In this document: piece after piece, positions 7,819 to 16,805 of the stretch | How positions within the stretch are numbered: the first letter of the stretch is position 1 | Layout: every line of letters starts with the position of its first letter | Origin: AC-32 sp036265535 | GTDB lineage: Bacteria > Actinomycetota > Thermoleophilia > Gaiellales > Gaiellaceae | Length of the DNA stretch: 64,000 nucleotides | NCBI GenBank assembly: GCA_036265535.1 | Contig: DATAOV010000089.1 | Coordinates: 1-64,000 of the forward strand | Direction of reading: 5' to 3' | Translations under genes and position numbers: made by a program | The notes under the pieces: model-generated | The model's database searches: none | Seen by the model: the letters and a program-made list of their open reading frames with translations, nothing else | What the model was told of the DNA's origin: nothing

Positions 7819-8865
7819 CTAGTTGTCGTCGTAGATCTCTTCGACGAAGCGCGACAGCTCGTGGGCGGCGGCGCGCACGGAGCGGATCGCCTTCTCGTAG
7901 TCCATCCGCACCGGTCCGAGGAGCGTGACCGCGCCGAGGGTCCGGTTCGTAAGGCCGTAGGAGGCGCCGACGAGGGAGAGGTCCCGCAGAGCCGGGTGCT
8001 CGAGCTCGGGCCCGACCCGGACGAACGGCCGGCGCCGGTCGAGCGTCTGGCTTAGGACCTCGAGGAGGGCCGCGCGCTTCTCGAGCACCTCGAGGAGGCG
8101 CTGGTAGCTCTCGAGCTCTTCGCCGCGGAGGTCCTCGAGCAGACCGGCCGTCCCGCCGACGTAGAGGCTCTGCTCCTCTGCGGCCAGCGCCTCGTCGAAG
8201 AGCGGGAGCAGGACGGCGAGGAACGTTGCCTCCCGCGGGCCGAGCGTCGGCTCGTCGAGCCGCCGCCGCAGCGCGTGGCTGCCGAGCTCGAGCCCGGCGA
8301 CACGCTCGTTCAGGTACTGCGCCGCCCAGGTGGCGAGGCCCGAATCGACCGGTTCCGCGAACCGGTAGACGCGCTTCGTGACGCTGCCGGTGGAGGTGAT
8401 GACCACCACCATCACGACCTGGGGCTGGAGCAGGAGCACCTCGACGTGCCTGACCGTCGCAGTCCCGAGCGGCGGCGCCGAGACAAGCGCGAGGAGCCTC
8501 GTCAGCTCCGAAAGCATCTCCGTGGTCGCCTGCAGCGCCACGTCGACCTCGGTACGCGCGGTCGTCAAATCGAGCGGGAAACCGCCTGGCTGCGGGTCGA
8601 GCCGTTCGAGCAGACGGTCCGCGTAGTAGCGGTAGCCGCGCTCGGTCGGAACCCGTCCCGCGGAGGTGTGCGGATGGGTGAGCAGCCCGAGCCGCTCGAG
8701 CTCCGCCAGCTCGCTCCGGACGGTGGACGGCGACACGCTGAGCCTCGTCCGCTCGACCAGCGTTCGCGAGCCGACCGGCTGCCTCGTCGCGACGTACTCC
8801 TCCACGACCCCGCGCAGGATTGCGCGTTGACGTTCGTTGAGCTCGATATCGGCCGTCTTCTCCAT
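7819..8865 (-). CDS. hrcA: Heat-inducible transcription repressor HrcA
   Basis: A 348-aa repressor of class I heat-shock genes. An N-terminal winged helix (about residues 10-85, including SRTLVERTRLSVSPSTVRSEL) precedes the GAF-like and dimerisation domains. HrcA classically binds CIRCE operators, but I find no CIRCE inverted repeat in front of hrcA or dnaJ here, so its target is probably a chaperonin operon elsewhere. It is 16 bp downstream of hemW and inside the long co-oriented block. Confidence 0.95.
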   Translation of the reverse strand: MEKTADIELNERQRAILRGVVEEYVATRQPVGSRTLVERTRLSVSPSTVRSELAELERLGLLTHPHTSAGRVPTERGYRYYADRLLERLDPQPGGFPLDLTTARTEVDVALQATTEMLSELTRLLALVSAPPLGTATVRHVEVLLLQPQVVMVVVITSTGSVTKRVYRFAEPVDSGLATWAAQYLNERVAGLELGSHALRRRLDEPTLGPREATFLAVLLPLFDEALAAEEQSLYVGGTAGLLEDLRGEELESYQRLLEVLEKRAALLEVLSQTLDRRRPFVRVGPELEHPALRDLSLVGASYGLTNRTLGAVTLLGPVRMDYEKAIRSVRAAAHELSRFVEEIYDDN

Positions 8866-8881
8866 GCCCTTTGCAGGGATT

Positions 8882-10003
8882 TTAGGCGAGAAGGTCCGCC
8901 GTGACGCCGCCGCCCAGGAATCGGCCGCGCTCGGTCAGAGCGAGCTCCGATCCACCGCCGCTCCGCTCCACGAGGCCGAGGCGCCGGAGCCGCTCGACCG
9001 AGGCCGGATCCACCGCACCCTCGAGCCCGTCGAGCGAGAGGGGTTCGTCGAGACGAAGCCCGAGTAGCACGCGCTCCGAGCGCCGCACCTCGGACGGGAG
9101 CTCCTCGATCTCACGCTGAGGCCGCGTTCCGGCCACGAGCGCGGCCAGGTACGAGCCGAGGCGAGGCGTCGTCCGCCAGCGCCGTCCCTCGATTGTCGAG
9201 ACAGCGCCGATCCCGAGAGCGAGATAGTCCCGGCCGCGCCAGTAGGCGAGATTGTGGCGCGAACGTAGGTCGCGCCCGTCCGCCAGGGTTGGCGCTCGGC
9301 AGAAGTTCGCGGTTTCGTACCAGCGATAGCCGGCCCCGGTGAGCCGCGCGACGACGCGCTCGAAATACCCCTCCATCGCCTCGGCCTGGCGTGCGAGCTC
9401 GTCCCCGTGCGCGTGGGTGAAGCGCGTCCGGGGCTTCGCCTCCAGCTCGTAGCAGGAGAGGTGCTCTGGCTCGAGCGCAAGGGCATCGCTCAGATCGGCT
9501 TCGAGCTCGGCGGCGCTCTGACCGGGAATCCCGTAGAGAAGGTCGAGTGAGATGTTGTCAAATTTGGCATCACGGAGAGCGTAGACGGCGCGCCGGACAT
9601 CATCCGGGCCCGCACGCCGCTCGAGAACCTCGAGCAATTGCGGCCGGAAGCTCTGTGCGCCCAGCGAAACCCTCGTCACCCTATTGCCCGCGAGCGACCT
9701 CGCCAGCCGTGGCGTCACGGTCTCCGGGTTGGCCTCCACGGTCACTTCGAGCGCCGGCGGAAGCGCACGCAACAGGCGCTCGAGCTCGCGCGGCTCGGTA
9801 AGAGTGGGCGTCCCGCCGCCCAGGAAGATGCTCTCGAGCTGTGGTGCGAGCACCTCGCGCTCGAGTGAAAGCTCGGCGAGTAGCGCGTCGACATACGCCC
9901 GGTGCCGACCGTTCCGGCCGACGACGGTGACGAAGTCGCAGTACCCGCAGCGGGAGGCGCAGAAGGGCAGATGGACGTAGAGATGCCGGACGCCTCCGCT
10001 CAC
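8882..10003 (-). CDS. hemW: Radical SAM haem chaperone HemW
   Basis: A 373-aa radical-SAM protein related to coproporphyrinogen III dehydrogenase. The cluster motif CASRCGYC places Cys at 15, 19 and 22. HemW proteins insert haem into respiratory enzymes rather than oxidise coproporphyrinogen. The start is a GTG at 10003 overlapping the lepA stop (GTGA), with GGAGG six nt upstream located inside the lepA 3' end. A longer frame to 10144 lies within lepA and is not supported. The lepA-hemW-hrcA-dnaJ order is classic for Gram-positives. Confidence 0.92.
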   Translation of the reverse strand: MSGGVRHLYVHLPFCASRCGYCDFVTVVGRNGRHRAYVDALLAELSLEREVLAPQLESIFLGGGTPTLTEPRELERLLRALPPALEVTVEANPETVTPRLARSLAGNRVTRVSLGAQSFRPQLLEVLERRAGPDDVRRAVYALRDAKFDNISLDLLYGIPGQSAAELEADLSDALALEPEHLSCYELEAKPRTRFTHAHGDELARQAEAMEGYFERVVARLTGAGYRWYETANFCRAPTLADGRDLRSRHNLAYWRGRDYLALGIGAVSTIEGRRWRTTPRLGSYLAALVAGTRPQREIEELPSEVRRSERVLLGLRLDEPLSLDGLEGAVDPASVERLRRLGLVERSGGGSELALTERGRFLGGGVTADLLA

Positions 10004-11787
10004 TTCTTTCCTCCGTCCAGGTTGAGCACGGCCAGAAAGGCCTCCTGCGGCACTTCCACGGAGCCGACCTGCTTCATCCGTTTCTTGCCGGCTTTCTGGC
10101 GCTCGAGCAGCTTGCGCTTGCGCGTGATGTCGCCGCCGTAGCACTTGGCGAGCACATCCTTCCGCTTCGCCTTGATCGTCTCGCGCGCGATCACGCGAGA
10201 GCCGATGGCCGCCTGAACCGGGACGTCGAAGAACTGCCGCGGGATCTCCTCGCGCAGCCGGTCGACGAGTGCCCGGCCGCGCGCGTACGCGCCGTCGCGA
10301 TGCACGATCAGCGAGAGAGCGTCCACCGGCTCCCCGGCGATCAGCACGTCCACCCGGGTCAGGTCGCCCTCGCGGAATCCGATCAGGTCGTAGTCGAAGC
10401 TCGCGTACCCGCGCGTGCGGGACTTGAGCTGGTCGTAGTAGTCGAGCACGATCTCCGCGAGCGGCAGCTCGTAGGCCAGCAGCACCCGCTCCTCGGAGAG
10501 GTACTCCATGTGGTCGAAGCGACCGCGCCGCTCCGTGTTCAGCTCCATCACCTGCCCGACGTAGTCCTTCGGGACGATGATCGAGGCGCGGATGTACGGC
10601 TCCTCGACCCGCTCGATGTCATTCGGCATCTCGGCGGGGTTGTGCACCTCGACCTCCTGGCCCGACTTCGTCACGACCCGGTAGGCGACGTTCGGTGCCG
10701 TGACCAGCAGGTCGAGGTCGAACTCGCGCTCGAGCCGCTCGCGCACGATCTCCATGTGGAGCAGCCCGAGAAAGCCGCAGCGGAAGCCGAACCCGAGCGC
10801 CTGCGAGGTCTCCGGCTCGTAGAAGAGCGCGGCATCGTTCAGCTTCAGCTTCTCGAGCGCGTCACGGAGCTCGGGGTAGTCGTCGGAGTCGGTCGGGAAC
10901 AGGCCGGCGAAGACCATCGGCTTGACGTCCTTGTAGCCCGGCAGCGGCTCGGCGGCGGAGCGCCGCTCGGAGGTCAAGGTGTCTCCGACGCGCAGCTTGC
11001 TGACGTCCTTCAGGCCGGTGATGACGTAACCGACCTCGCCGGCGTTGAGCGCGTCGGCCGCAACCATCGTCGGCGAGAAGAACCCGACCTCCTCGGCCTC
11101 GAAGCGGGTTCCCTGAGCCATTGCCCGCAAGGGCTCGCGGGGGCTGAAGGAGCCGTCGACGACTCGCACGAACGCGACCACGCCCCGGTACTGGTCGTAC
11201 GACGAGTCGAACACGAGCGCCCGCGCGGGCGCCTCGGCATCGCCTGCCGGTGGAGGAATCCGCTCGACGATCGCGTCCAGCACGGCCTCGATTCCCTCGC
11301 CGGTCTTCGCCGAGATCCGGAGCGCGCGCCCGGGATCGTCGCCGACGAGCTCGGCGATCTCGGCGGCCGAGGCGGCGGGATCCGCCTGCGGAAGGTCGAT
11401 CTTGTTCACGACCGGGACGATCTCGAGGTCGTTCTCGATGGCGAGGTACGCGTTCGCGACCGTTTGCGCCTCGATGCCCTGGGCGGCGTCCACGACGAGC
11501 AGCGCGCCCTCGCAGGCCTGGAGCGAACGCGAGACCTCGTAGGTGAAGTCGACGTGGCCCGGCGTGTCGATCAGGTTCAGCTGGCAGCCCTTCCAGGCGA
11601 CCCGCACCGCCTGGGCCTTGATGGTGATCCCGCGCTCGCGCTCCAGCTCCATCGAGTCGAGGACCTGAGCGCGCATGTCGCGGCCGGTGACCGTGTCGGT
11701 GACCTCGAGAATGCGGTCCGCGAGGGTCGACTTCCCATGATCGATGTGGGCGATGATCGAGAAGTTGCGGATCTTGCTCTGCTCCAT
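10000..11787 (-). CDS. lepA: Elongation factor 4 (LepA)
   Basis: A 595-aa translational GTPase that acts on stalled or assembling ribosomes. G1 AHIDHGKST is at residues 13-21, followed by DTPGHVDF and NKIDLP. The family-specific C-terminal domain ends in a basic KAGKKRMKQVG segment. The start is ATG with a TACCCT box 9 nt upstream, so a separate promoter is possible. Full length, no anomalies. Confidence 0.97.
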   Translation of the reverse strand: MEQSKIRNFSIIAHIDHGKSTLADRILEVTDTVTGRDMRAQVLDSMELERERGITIKAQAVRVAWKGCQLNLIDTPGHVDFTYEVSRSLQACEGALLVVDAAQGIEAQTVANAYLAIENDLEIVPVVNKIDLPQADPAASAAEIAELVGDDPGRALRISAKTGEGIEAVLDAIVERIPPPAGDAEAPARALVFDSSYDQYRGVVAFVRVVDGSFSPREPLRAMAQGTRFEAEEVGFFSPTMVAADALNAGEVGYVITGLKDVSKLRVGDTLTSERRSAAEPLPGYKDVKPMVFAGLFPTDSDDYPELRDALEKLKLNDAALFYEPETSQALGFGFRCGFLGLLHMEIVRERLEREFDLDLLVTAPNVAYRVVTKSGQEVEVHNPAEMPNDIERVEEPYIRASIIVPKDYVGQVMELNTERRGRFDHMEYLSEERVLLAYELPLAEIVLDYYDQLKSRTRGYASFDYDLIGFREGDLTRVDVLIAGEPVDALSLIVHRDGAYARGRALVDRLREEIPRQFFDVPVQAAIGSRVIARETIKAKRKDVLAKCYGGDITRKRKLLERQKAGKKRMKQVGSVEVPQEAFLAVLNLDGGKK

Positions 11788-11796
11788 TGCCGACGG

Positions 11797-11802
11797 AGGG
11801 TA
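11797..11802 (-). promoter_or_regulatory. Possible -10 box of lepA
   Basis: TACCCT on the minus strand, 9 nt before the lepA ATG at 11787, with no clear ribosome-binding site between. The spacing is slightly longer than at other leaderless genes in the window. Confidence 0.35.
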
Positions 11803-11811
11803 GCGGCGCTG

Positions 11812-12321
11812 TCAGGCGCCTTGGGGTCGTCGGTCGAGCCTCAGCAGGCGATGAGGGACACCGTCCTCCTCGACCTCGCGGACGGGCCGGAAGCCCGCCT
11901 TCTCAAACGCGCGTAGAGAGCGGCTGTTCGCCTCCTCGACGGTCGCGACACACGCCGTCGTTTCCGGATCCGCGAAGACGACGCTCTGGACGAACTCCGT
12001 CAGGACACGTGGTCCCAGGCCGCGGCCGATCGCGTCTGTCTCGCCGATGAAGAGGTCGACGCCTGCGACCCCGGGTCCCACTTGGACGATCGCGTCCCAC
12101 TCGGGATAGTCGGAGACCAGGTAGGTCTGTGCCATCCCGACGCGCCGGTCGTCGACCACGATCAGATAGTGCTCCGTCGGCGCGCTCCGTTCGGCCGACG
12201 CCGCGTACTCGGCCATGGCGTCCTCGATCGGGTCGCGCCACCAGCGCCGAACGTGCTCGCGCTCGAGCCACTCCCGAAGGAGCGGAAGGTCGCGCACGGT
12301 CAGCGGCTCGAATCGAGTCAC
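11812..12321 (-). CDS. GNAT acetyltransferase, AAC(6')-like
   Basis: A 169-aa GNAT-fold acetyltransferase resembling the Acetyltransf_8 / aminoglycoside 6'-N-acetyltransferase branch. Features include LREWLEREHVRRWW near the start, a DLFIGETDAIGRGLG segment that fits the acetyl-CoA loop, and NSRSLRAFEKAGF near the end. Such proteins acetylate aminoglycosides or siderophore precursors; substrate here is unknown and resistance should not be assumed. GTG start, overlapping the murJ stop by 4 bp, so it is coupled to murJ. Confidence 0.8.
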   Translation of the reverse strand: MTRFEPLTVRDLPLLREWLEREHVRRWWRDPIEDAMAEYAASAERSAPTEHYLIVVDDRRVGMAQTYLVSDYPEWDAIVQVGPGVAGVDLFIGETDAIGRGLGPRVLTEFVQSVVFADPETTACVATVEEANSRSLRAFEKAGFRPVREVEEDGVPHRLLRLDRRPQGA

Positions 12322-13898
12322 GAGGGTTCGCGCTGCCGACGCAGCGACAGGAGCGCGTGGAGCTCACGGACGCCCAGCACCCGGCATGACGCCCCGTAGA
12401 CGACGCCACCGACGACAAATGCGGAGCTGACCGCGACGATCTGGGCGGCGAGCGACTGCCCGAGAGCCTCGTGGAGGCCACGCCAGGTCCCGTAGGCAGC
12501 GGCGGCAAGCGCCGCGGCCGCCAGCACTATGAGCCCGAAGGCCCGCGCCGTTTCCGCCAGCTCGATCCGCCCCAGGCGGCGCCGCAGCAACTCGAGGAGC
12601 ACAGCCGTGCCGGCGATGTTCACGATCGTCGTCGAGAGCGGGATGCCCCACGTTCCGAAGCGATAGAAGGCCCAGTCGAGGAGCGCGTTGAGGCCGAGGT
12701 TCCCGAGGGCGACGGCCGTCGGCACCCAGGGCGACTGAAGGCTGAAGAAGGCGCGGTTCAGCATCAGCATCGTGCCGTTGAACGTGAGGCCGGCGGCGAA
12801 GGCGGCGAGGGCGCCGGCCACAACCGGCGTCTGATCGGGAGCGAACTCGCCTCGCTGATAGATGAGGCGGACGATCGGCTCGGCCAATACGGCCGAGAAG
12901 ACGCTCGCCGGAACGAGCAGGAACGCGATCTGCCGCAGTCCGACGCCGACCATGTGGCGGAAGCCGTCCACGTCGCCGCGCGCCGCGAGCCGTGACAGCG
13001 AGGGGAAGAGGACGGTCGCGACCGCGACCGAGAACATGCCCTGGGGGAGCATGTAGACCCTGAAGGCCTTGTCGATCGCGCTCGGAGCCAGCTCGGGGTC
13101 GATCAGCCTCGAGGCGAAGATCGAGTCGATGACCAGGTTGAAGTTGATCAGGCCGAGCCCGATCGTCACCGGCACCATCAGCGTGAATACCCGCCGGATC
13201 GCCGGGTCGCGCCAGTCGAGCACCATCTGGAGCCGGCCGTCGAGTCCTCGTAGCCACGGCAGCGGGAGCAGGACCTGGATCACCGTGCCGATCACGATCG
13301 AGACGGCGTAGACGTACAGCTTGGTGTCGAGCGAATCGGCCCGCGGAACGCCGAGAACGAGGCCAACGATGATCGCGAGATTCCAGAACACCGGCGACAG
13401 CGCAGGGACGGTGAAGTGGTCGTAGCTGTTGAGGATCCCGACGATCACGCCGGAGACTCCGAGCAGCACGATGATCGGGAACAGGATCCGGGAGAGCGTG
13501 ATCGCGAGCGCCTTGTCGCCGCCGGGGTCACCGAAGGGGGCGATCACGAGCGGCGCGAAGATGATCAGGAGCGCGGTGAGGGCGCCGAGGCCGAGCAGCA
13601 TCAACCAGAAAAGGGTCGAGGCCACGCGCCACGCGCGTTTCCGGTCTCCCTTCTCGAGCAACTCGCTGAAGACCGGGACGAAGGCGGAGGAGAGCGCAGC
13701 GTCCGCGACGAGCGAGCGGAAGAGATTCGGCACCTGGAAGGCGACCGTGAAGGCGTTGATCTTGCCGGCTGCGCCGAAGTAGTACGCCGCGACGATCTCG
13801 CGGACGAGGCCGAGCACCCGGGAGATTCCGGTGGCGAGCGCGAAGATCGCCGTCGACCGCGCCAGCCGTCGGCCGCGGGCCGCGCGCTGCTCGTACAC
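12318..13898 (-). CDS. murJ: Lipid II flippase MurJ
   Basis: A 526-aa polytopic MATE-like membrane protein (about 14 TM segments) that flips lipid II across the cytoplasmic membrane for peptidoglycan synthesis. The N-terminal ATGISRVLGLVREIVAAYYFG is characteristic. I chose the GTG at 13898 because TATACT stands exactly 7 nt upstream; the alternative start at 13931 would place that -10 box inside the gene. It heads the co-oriented block that extends to deoC. Confidence 0.93.
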   Translation of the reverse strand: MYEQRAARGRRLARSTAIFALATGISRVLGLVREIVAAYYFGAAGKINAFTVAFQVPNLFRSLVADAALSSAFVPVFSELLEKGDRKRAWRVASTLFWLMLLGLGALTALLIIFAPLVIAPFGDPGGDKALAITLSRILFPIIVLLGVSGVIVGILNSYDHFTVPALSPVFWNLAIIVGLVLGVPRADSLDTKLYVYAVSIVIGTVIQVLLPLPWLRGLDGRLQMVLDWRDPAIRRVFTLMVPVTIGLGLINFNLVIDSIFASRLIDPELAPSAIDKAFRVYMLPQGMFSVAVATVLFPSLSRLAARGDVDGFRHMVGVGLRQIAFLLVPASVFSAVLAEPIVRLIYQRGEFAPDQTPVVAGALAAFAAGLTFNGTMLMLNRAFFSLQSPWVPTAVALGNLGLNALLDWAFYRFGTWGIPLSTTIVNIAGTAVLLELLRRRLGRIELAETARAFGLIVLAAAALAAAAYGTWRGLHEALGQSLAAQIVAVSSAFVVGGVVYGASCRVLGVRELHALLSLRRQREPS

Positions 13899-13905
13899 GC
13901 GAGCG

Positions 13906-13911
13906 AGTATA
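13906..13911 (-). promoter_or_regulatory. -10 box of murJ, leaderless
   Basis: TATACT, a near-consensus sigma-70 type -10, 7 nt before the GTG at 13898. It lies in a 230-bp divergent gap shared with rpsT (13899-14128), in which I see nothing else besides the rpsT leader hairpin. Confidence 0.6.
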
Positions 13912-14102
13912 GGAACGGGCTCCGTCGGCATCGTGAACCGCCTTCGTCGGAATCGACCGTTCGGGCCGCGTCCAGTCGGGCCGCTGCGCCTGGCAGGTAG
14001 CCCGGCCTCCTCCCCGCTGAGAGCCTAGTCGCCCAAACTGCGCGTGTCTGTCGACGGACTGCGTCGAAATCGTGACGAGCGCCTGACTGCTACCATCGTC
14101 CG

Positions 14103-14117
14103 GCCCGCGGAGCGGGC
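14103..14117 (+). promoter_or_regulatory. Leader hairpin of rpsT
   Basis: GCCCGC-GGA-GCGGGC forms a perfect 6-bp stem followed by ATTTT, 11 nt before the rpsT start. rpsT has no good Shine-Dalgarno sequence of its own. S20 genes are translationally autoregulated in other bacteria, so this hairpin is a candidate leader element; its role here is inference. Confidence 0.35.
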
Positions 14118-14128
14118 ATTTTCACGCT

Positions 14129-14392
14129 ATGCCCAACATCAAGCAGCAGAAGAAGCGCGTCCGGATCGCGGCACAGGAGCGCCTCGAGAATCTCCGCTAC
14201 GCCTCGACGGTCAAGACCCTGACGCGTCGGCTCCGTGCCGCCGTAGCCGACGGCGACAAGGATCAGATCGCAGCCGACCACCGCGAGCTCGTGCGCTGGA
14301 TCGACAAGGCCGCGTCGCGTGGCGCACTGCATCGCAACACCGCAGCGCGCAAGAAGGCGCAGGCCGCGAAGCTCGTCGCCGGTGACTCCTAG
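14129..14392 (+). CDS. rpsT: 30S ribosomal protein S20
   Basis: An 87-aa basic protein that binds the 5' domain of 16S rRNA. The N-terminus MPNIKQQKKRVRIAAQE and the C-terminal LHRNTAARKKAQAAKLV are typical of S20. It is transcribed alone on the plus strand, divergent from murJ. Its TAG stop shares the palindrome CTAG with the TAG stop of convergent holA, so the two genes overlap by 4 bp. Confidence 0.97.
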   Translation: MPNIKQQKKRVRIAAQERLENLRYASTVKTLTRRLRAAVADGDKDQIAADHRELVRWIDKAASRGALHRNTAARKKAQAAKLVAGDS

Positions 14393-15381
14393 CCTGTCCG
14401 CACAGGCTCGCGCGGGCGAGTGATGTCCACCAGGGCCCGCGTGAACTCGAGCTCGCCCGGGAGCTTGCTGCCACCCTTCAGCGCAAGGTCGAGCCGGGCG
14501 AGCCGGATCACCGCGTCCCCGAGCTCCTCCTCGCCGAAGTTGCGCGCCTGCTCGTAGAGCTTCTGCACATAGAACCGGTTGCGCTTCAGCCGGTCGGCGG
14601 CAGCTGCGGGCGGGACGCCTTCGGCATCCAACGCCTGGCACTCACGCACGCGCGAGACGTGGTTCGTCACCAAGGCCGCGATCCGCAGGAAAACATCTCT
14701 CGGCGAGTCGCCGGACCGCTCGACGATTCGCTCGCTCGCGGCGAGCACCGCGGCCACGTCACGACGACCCCACGCGTCGGTGAGGTCGAACGGAGGGGTA
14801 TCGGCTCGTGCCGGGACCAGCTCGGCCACCTCCCGCTCGCCGATTCGCTGGCCAGCCGCCCAGGTGCTGAGCTTGTCCACCTCGGTGGCGAGTTCGTCGG
14901 CGCTGTCGCCCGCGAGCTCGACGAGGGCGCGCGCCGCCTCGTGGTCGATGACGATGCCGCGTTCATGAAACTGCTGCTCCACCCACTTCGGCAGGTCCGC
15001 TTTTCGCCCGCGTTTCGGGAGGTCGTAGACCAGGATCTTCCCGGCCTTCGCAACCGCCTTGGCGAGCGGAGAGTCCCGCTTGAGCTCAATCCCGACGAGT
15101 GCGAGGACGCTCGTCGGAGCCGGCTTGCGTAGGTACTCCTGCACTGCCTTCACGTCAGGTGCCTTCCAGCGCTCCACCTGCTCGACGACCACGAGCCGCC
15201 GCTCGACGGCGAAGAGGCCGAGGGCGTTGCACGACGCCGCGGCGTCCTCACCGCTCGCTTCGGCTGCGTCCAGCGTCTCCGTCGCGTCCTCCCCGACCCG
15301 ATCCCGGAGACGGCGTAGGGCGCGAACCACCTTCGGGTGGTCGGTGCCGGTGATCAGATACGCGGAGAGGAGCTCTGCCAC
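14389..15381 (-). CDS. holA: DNA polymerase III subunit delta
   Basis: A 330-aa clamp-loader delta subunit, which opens the beta clamp during replication. It starts with LLSAYLITGTDHPKVVRAL, carries the degenerate AAA+ fold and ends with the helical collar domain (LARLDLALKGGSKLPGELEFTR region). The GTG at 15381 gives normal length; a TTG at 15390 is also in frame. The start overlaps the end of comEC by 28 bp, and comEA-comEC-holA is a common actinobacterial operon. An open frame continuing upstream to 16620 is out of frame with comEC and not coding. Confidence 0.9.
   Translation of the reverse strand: MAELLSAYLITGTDHPKVVRALRRLRDRVGEDATETLDAAEASGEDAAASCNALGLFAVERRLVVVEQVERWKAPDVKAVQEYLRKPAPTSVLALVGIELKRDSPLAKAVAKAGKILVYDLPKRGRKADLPKWVEQQFHERGIVIDHEAARALVELAGDSADELATEVDKLSTWAAGQRIGEREVAELVPARADTPPFDLTDAWGRRDVAAVLAASERIVERSGDSPRDVFLRIAALVTNHVSRVRECQALDAEGVPPAAAADRLKRNRFYVQKLYEQARNFGEEELGDAVIRLARLDLALKGGSKLPGELEFTRALVDITRPREPVRTG
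14391..14408 (+). terminator. Hairpin at the rpsT/holA junction
   Basis: AGCCTGT-CCGC-ACAGGCT makes a perfect 7-bp stem starting at the rpsT stop codon and lying within the last codons of holA. It has no U-tract, so it is at best a weak or factor-assisted terminator for rpsT. Confidence 0.4.
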
Positions 15382-16805
15382 CGCCGCCAAGCATAGGCGG
15401 CGGCCGGGATCGCCAGCGCAAGCAGAACCGCGAGAGAACGACCCGAGTTGACCTGCGCGCCGGGAAGTCCTCCGACCACGCGCGCGCAGAGCGCGAGATA
15501 GGCCGCACACCAGCCGTTGACCCACGCAATCGCGGTCGCCGCGGGTGGAAAGACAATTCCGGCGAGGGCGCTCGCAAACGCGAGGCCGAGCAGCGGCGCA
15601 ACCGCCGGTGCGGCCGCAGCATTGGCGGGCACCGTCAGCAACGGGACCGCGTGGAACTGAAGCCAGAGGACAGGAGCGGTCGCCAATCCGCACACGGTTG
15701 AGACAGCCAACACCGCTCCGAGCTGCCCCGGGAGCGGGTAGCCCTCGAGCGCGATTGCCAGCCGCGGGACGAGCACGAAGATCGCCGCCACGGCCGCGAA
15801 CGAGAGCTGGAATCCGGGCTCGAGGAGGCTGTACGGGTTCCACGTCAGCAGTACGAGCGCGCCCAGCAGGAGGAAGTACCAGCGGTCGACCGGTCGCGCC
15901 GCGAGCCACGCGAGCGAGACGAGCGCACCGGCGATTCCTGCCCGCACGACAGACGGCTGGGCCCCCACGGCGAGCACGTAGCCGACGATCGAGACAAGCG
16001 CTCCGATCTGCCCGAGCCAGCGCGGCAGCCCCAGCAACCATGCAAGCCCGAGCGCTCCTCCGGCCACCAGCACGACATTCTGTCCCGACACCGCGAGGAG
16101 GTGGTAGAGCCCCGAGGCGCGGAAGCGCTGACGCAGGTCTTCCGACAACGCCTGCTCGTCCCCCAGCACGACACCCTCGACGATCCCACGCCGGTCGCCG
16201 GTCAGCCCCGGCGCGATCGAGCCTGCCAGCCCTGCTCGCAGCCGATCGGCCAGGCCGCCGAGCCCACCGCGGCGGCCGACGATCCGCCAGCGGTCTGCGT
16301 GCAGGACGACGTGCACGCCGCGGCGTCGGAGCCACGTTCGCTCGTCGAAGCCGTCCTTCGCGGGCCTTGGAAGCCGCACCGTGGTGACCGCCTCGAGGAC
16401 AGCGCCCTGCGGTGGCGCTCGGCCGGGGGGAAGCTCGAGCAGCACTGCCTCGCGCAGGCGGAGCCGGCCGAAGCGCCGTACCAGGCCCGGCACGCGCAGC
16501 TCGAACCGCGTCCTGCGAGCCGGCGCGGTCACCACCACCCGGGCCCGCTCGGACGTGTCCACGCGGCCGAGCAGCACACTGCGGTCGAGGGCCTGCAGGC
16601 GAGCGCTTCCCCACCACCACGCGAGCAGCACCAGAGCGGCGCAGATCAGCCAGAGCCTGCGCTCACCCGGGGCGGCAATCGCACCGCAGCTGACCACCCC
16701 CGCCGCAACGGCTGCGGGCCACGAGCTTCGAGCCAGGTTGGCGAGCGCCAGGCCGAGGCAGAGCGACGCCGCGAAGACGTGCGGCGAGGCTCGACTCGGG
16801 GTCAC
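15354..16805 (-). CDS. comEC: ComEC-type DNA uptake channel protein, lacking the MBL domain
   Basis: A 483-aa polytopic membrane protein with an N-terminal DUF4131-like part and the ComEC/Rec2 competence domain, including the conserved HLLAVSGQNV. ComEC forms the inner-membrane channel for transforming DNA. The C-terminal metallo-beta-lactamase domain found in long ComEC proteins is absent: the chain ends soon after the last TM segments, where holA begins. The GTG start overlaps the comEA stop (GTGA). No frameshift remnant of the MBL domain is seen downstream. Confidence 0.9.
   Translation of the reverse strand: MTPSRASPHVFAASLCLGLALANLARSSWPAAVAAGVVSCGAIAAPGERRLWLICAALVLLAWWWGSARLQALDRSVLLGRVDTSERARVVVTAPARRTRFELRVPGLVRRFGRLRLREAVLLELPPGRAPPQGAVLEAVTTVRLPRPAKDGFDERTWLRRRGVHVVLHADRWRIVGRRGGLGGLADRLRAGLAGSIAPGLTGDRRGIVEGVVLGDEQALSEDLRQRFRASGLYHLLAVSGQNVVLVAGGALGLAWLLGLPRWLGQIGALVSIVGYVLAVGAQPSVVRAGIAGALVSLAWLAARPVDRWYFLLLGALVLLTWNPYSLLEPGFQLSFAAVAAIFVLVPRLAIALEGYPLPGQLGAVLAVSTVCGLATAPVLWLQFHAVPLLTVPANAAAAPAVAPLLGLAFASALAGIVFPPAATAIAWVNGWCAAYLALCARVVGGLPGAQVNSGRSLAVLLALAIPAAAYAWRRWQSSSPRI

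Noticed and set aside
7794..8881. CIRCE operator for HrcA near hrcA/dnaJ
   Set aside because: No TTAGCACTC-N9-GAGTGCTAA-like repeat is found upstream of hrcA or dnaJ.
11812..12321. Aminoglycoside resistance gene
   Set aside because: The AAC(6')-like similarity is only at family level and the gene is embedded in a housekeeping operon without mobility signs.
15382..16620. N-terminal extension of holA by about 410 codons
   Set aside because: The extension is out of frame with comEC and reads as low-complexity Arg/Ala/Gly; HolA begins at the usual LLSAYLITG.
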